Part shown: piece after piece, positions 52,400 to 55,461 of the stretch
Position numbering within the stretch: position 1 is the stretch's first letter
Layout: every line of letters begins with the position of its first letter
Assembly: GCA_903874965.1 (NCBI GenBank)
Contig: CAIQUD010000016.1
Span: 1-55,461 of the forward strand
Source of the DNA: an uncultured Actinomycetes bacterium
GTDB taxonomy: Bacteria > Actinomycetota > Acidimicrobiia > Acidimicrobiales > RAAP-2
Direction of reading: 5' to 3'
Length of the DNA: 55,461 nucleotides
Made by a program: the position numbers and the translations under genes
Notes under the pieces: model-generated
Seen by the model: the letters and a program-made list of their open reading frames with translations, nothing else
Told to the model about the DNA's origin: nothing
Database searches by the model: none

Positions 52400-53344
52400 C
52401 GTCCCAGATGTCATAGGACGGCCACGAGGATGAGACGTCAAGACTGCCTGTCGCAGGTGTGTGGGATCGACCTTGGTATACCGCTGCGTTGTGGCAATGG
52501 AGCGATGTCCAAGCAACTCTTGAACAATGCGAATATCGGCGCCATGGGCGAGGAGATGGGTTGCGCAGCTATGGCGAAGCACGTGTGGACTCATCACCGT
52601 CTCGAGTCCAACCACTTTCGCCCGTCGATTGAGCAGAGCAAACACGCTTTGCCGTGAAAGCCGACCACCTCGGTTCGAGAGGAATAAGGCGCCTTCATCA
52701 CTTCGACTCTTCCATTGAGCCGGGATCATTGACGCCCTCCCGTCGCTTCGAAGCCAACGCTCAATCGCCGTATCTGCAAAGGAGCCCAGCGGAACCACCC
52801 GCTCACGATTGCCCTTCCCCCGGAGGAGCAACAGTCCGTCAGATCGGTCGACATCTCCGAGATTGAGCCCAATCACCTCGCTGACTCTGGCTCCGGTCGC
52901 GTAGAGCACCTCGATGATCGCTCGATCTCGAAGCGACAGTGCATCCACTCCCGTCAATGAGTCAAGGAGGCGCGCAATTTGTTCCTCGCTCAGCGCCTTC
53001 GGCAAAGCAACTGACGTCCTGCGAGCTCCGAGATCAGCTGTTGGATCGACGGCGAGGCTGCCTTCATCAACTGCAAACCGGAAGAAGCCTCGAAGCGTCG
53101 AGGCAAGTCGAGCGAGCGAGGAACGAGCCCAGCCTTCTTGGGTGAATACGAGCAGCAACCGCTCAAGGTCTTCAGTTGACGCTTCTTCAAGCGATACGCC
53201 AACGTCGGCCAGGGTCCTCGCAGACGCCTCTAGATCACGTCGATAGGCGGCGAGGGTATTTGGCGATCTGCCCTTTTCAACCGCAAGCCAACCGAGGAAG
53301 TCCTCGGCGGTACTTGGAAGTTCGATGGACGGCTTAGATGCCAA
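52397..53344 (-). CDS. xerD: Tyrosine recombinase XerD
   Basis: This 315-residue recombinase resolves chromosome dimers at dif with XerC. The N-terminal SAM-like domain (FLGWLAVEKGRSPNTLAAYRRDL) is followed by the catalytic domain with Arg in YATGARVSE, Lys in GKGNRER, HxxR in HVLRH, His in LGHRS and the nucleophile Tyr in TQRYTKV. Start uncertain: the TTG at 53344 overlaps the nudix stop by 11 bases and gives the normal length; earlier in-frame sequence lies within the nudix gene. xerD close to scpAB is typical. Confidence 0.92.
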   Translation of the reverse strand: MASKPSIELPSTAEDFLGWLAVEKGRSPNTLAAYRRDLEASARTLADVGVSLEEASTEDLERLLLVFTQEGWARSSLARLASTLRGFFRFAVDEGSLAVDPTADLGARRTSVALPKALSEEQIARLLDSLTGVDALSLRDRAIIEVLYATGARVSEVIGLNLGDVDRSDGLLLLRGKGNRERVVPLGSFADTAIERWLRSDGRASMIPAQWKSRSDEGALFLSNRGGRLSRQSVFALLNRRAKVVGLETVMSPHVLRHSCATHLLAHGADIRIVQELLGHRSIATTQRYTKVDPTHLRQAVLTSHPRGRPMTSGT

Positions 53345-53876
53345 GTCGACGAGCAGCGAGTTGGGCGGCGAGCAACAAGGTGACGTCAGATCCATCAGCC
53401 TCAGTGAACGAGACGAGGTCAGCAAGTGACATCGTGAATCGTTCAACGAATTGCTCCTCAATGCCGTCGGGCACTGGTGGAACACTCGAAAGGCCAGTTG
53501 CGAGGTAGAGCCACGTTCGTTGATCACAGAAGCCGCTCGAATTGAGGACGCAAGCAAGAAACTCAAGGTGCTCAGCAACGAGCCCCATCTCTTCAAGGAG
53601 TTCTCTCCGTGCCGTTACCTCGAGATCCTCGTCCTGGTGATCACGGAGTCCGGCCGGCATCTCGACGACGTAACGGTCAACCGATGCTCGATATTGCCGC
53701 AACAGGTGCACTGTGCCGGCTTCGCCAACCGGCAAGACCGCTACCGCGCCGAGGTGTCGAACAACATCTCTTGTAAAGACTGAACCATCGGGTGCTTCGA
53801 TACTTCGCTCAAGCAACTCAATCGCATATCCCGTTGCTCGGTGGTCATCGCCGAGAACGGTGAACCCGGAGGTCAC
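53334..53876 (-). CDS. NUDIX hydrolase, ADP-ribose pyrophosphatase-like
   Basis: This 180-residue protein has a Nudix box starting at GLRDHQDE and ending RELLEEMGL, near residues 75-100, with one residue more than the canonical spacing between the Gly and first Glu, as in other actinobacterial ADPRase relatives. Upstream EMPAG and downstream features agree with ADP-ribose pyrophosphatase. The GTG at 53876 follows the pyrG stop by nine bases. Operon pyrG-nudix-xerD is a common actinobacterial order. Confidence 0.9.
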   Translation of the reverse strand: MTSGFTVLGDDHRATGYAIELLERSIEAPDGSVFTRDVVRHLGAVAVLPVGEAGTVHLLRQYRASVDRYVVEMPAGLRDHQDEDLEVTARRELLEEMGLVAEHLEFLACVLNSSGFCDQRTWLYLATGLSSVPPVPDGIEEQFVERFTMSLADLVSFTEADGSDVTLLLAAQLAARRLGI

Positions 53877-53885
53877 GTTGGAAAC

Positions 53886-55461
<1,576 letters not shown>

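Noticed and set aside
53345-53596. Upstream extension of xerD
   Set aside because: The sequence lies in the nudix gene in another frame and is not recombinase-like.

Overview
The window looks like one contiguous stretch of a mid-GC actinobacterial chromosome, most likely class Acidimicrobiia (inference). Reasons: a Mpa/ARC proteasomal ATPase with trmI nearby, a fused FbiC for cofactor F420, an aro/cmk/plsC/scpAB/xerD chromosome-segregation block, and many genes whose start codon lies about six bases after a TAnnnT -10 box. I see no insertion sequence, prophage, CRISPR array or integrated element, and no gap over 300 bases without a gene.

Layout. 1-3250: start of the proteasomal ATPase gene (cut by the window edge), a small ferredoxin on the other strand, then a minus-strand run of three small membrane proteins and trmI, and a hotdog thioesterase. 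3323-10114: a translationally coupled plus-strand operon tkt-tal-pgi-fbiC, which puts sugar-phosphate interconversion next to F420 synthesis. 10108-18069: minus-strand acyl-CoA synthetase with a small coiled-coil protein, then glutamate synthase gltB-gltD. 18285-21669: thiO-thiS, a 52-residue ORF, a sulfotransferase, a hemolysin-III family protein and tRNA-Pro(GGG). 21724-28463: flavin monooxygenase, secreted SGNH protein, M20 amidohydrolase, CorA and an alkylsulfatase-like metallo-beta-lactamase.

28506-35868 is a cell-surface region. It holds a 1754-residue protein with 13 fibronectin-III domains fused to a polytopic membrane domain, preceded by a structured leader, and an acyltransferase-3/SGNH O-acetyltransferase. 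36048-38175: a phosphotriesterase-family hydrolase coupled to a beta-lactamase-like esterase. 38238-44265: gamma-carbonic-anhydrase-like protein, a DUF512 radical-SAM/der/zinc-ribbon operon, ispH, an HD-domain protein and a glycosyltransferase.

44332-55461 is mostly housekeeping on the minus strand: scpA-scpB-rluB-aroH-tyrA-aroA-cmk-plsC with overlapping genes, divergent trpS, a site-2-type protease, and pyrG (cut by the window edge)-nudix-xerD.

The main observations are: the leaderless-start pattern, which also resets several start calls; the fibronectin-III membrane protein and its leader; the coupling of F420 synthesis to pentose-phosphate genes; a Der GTPase with NKWE in place of NKWD; and several short leader ORFs.
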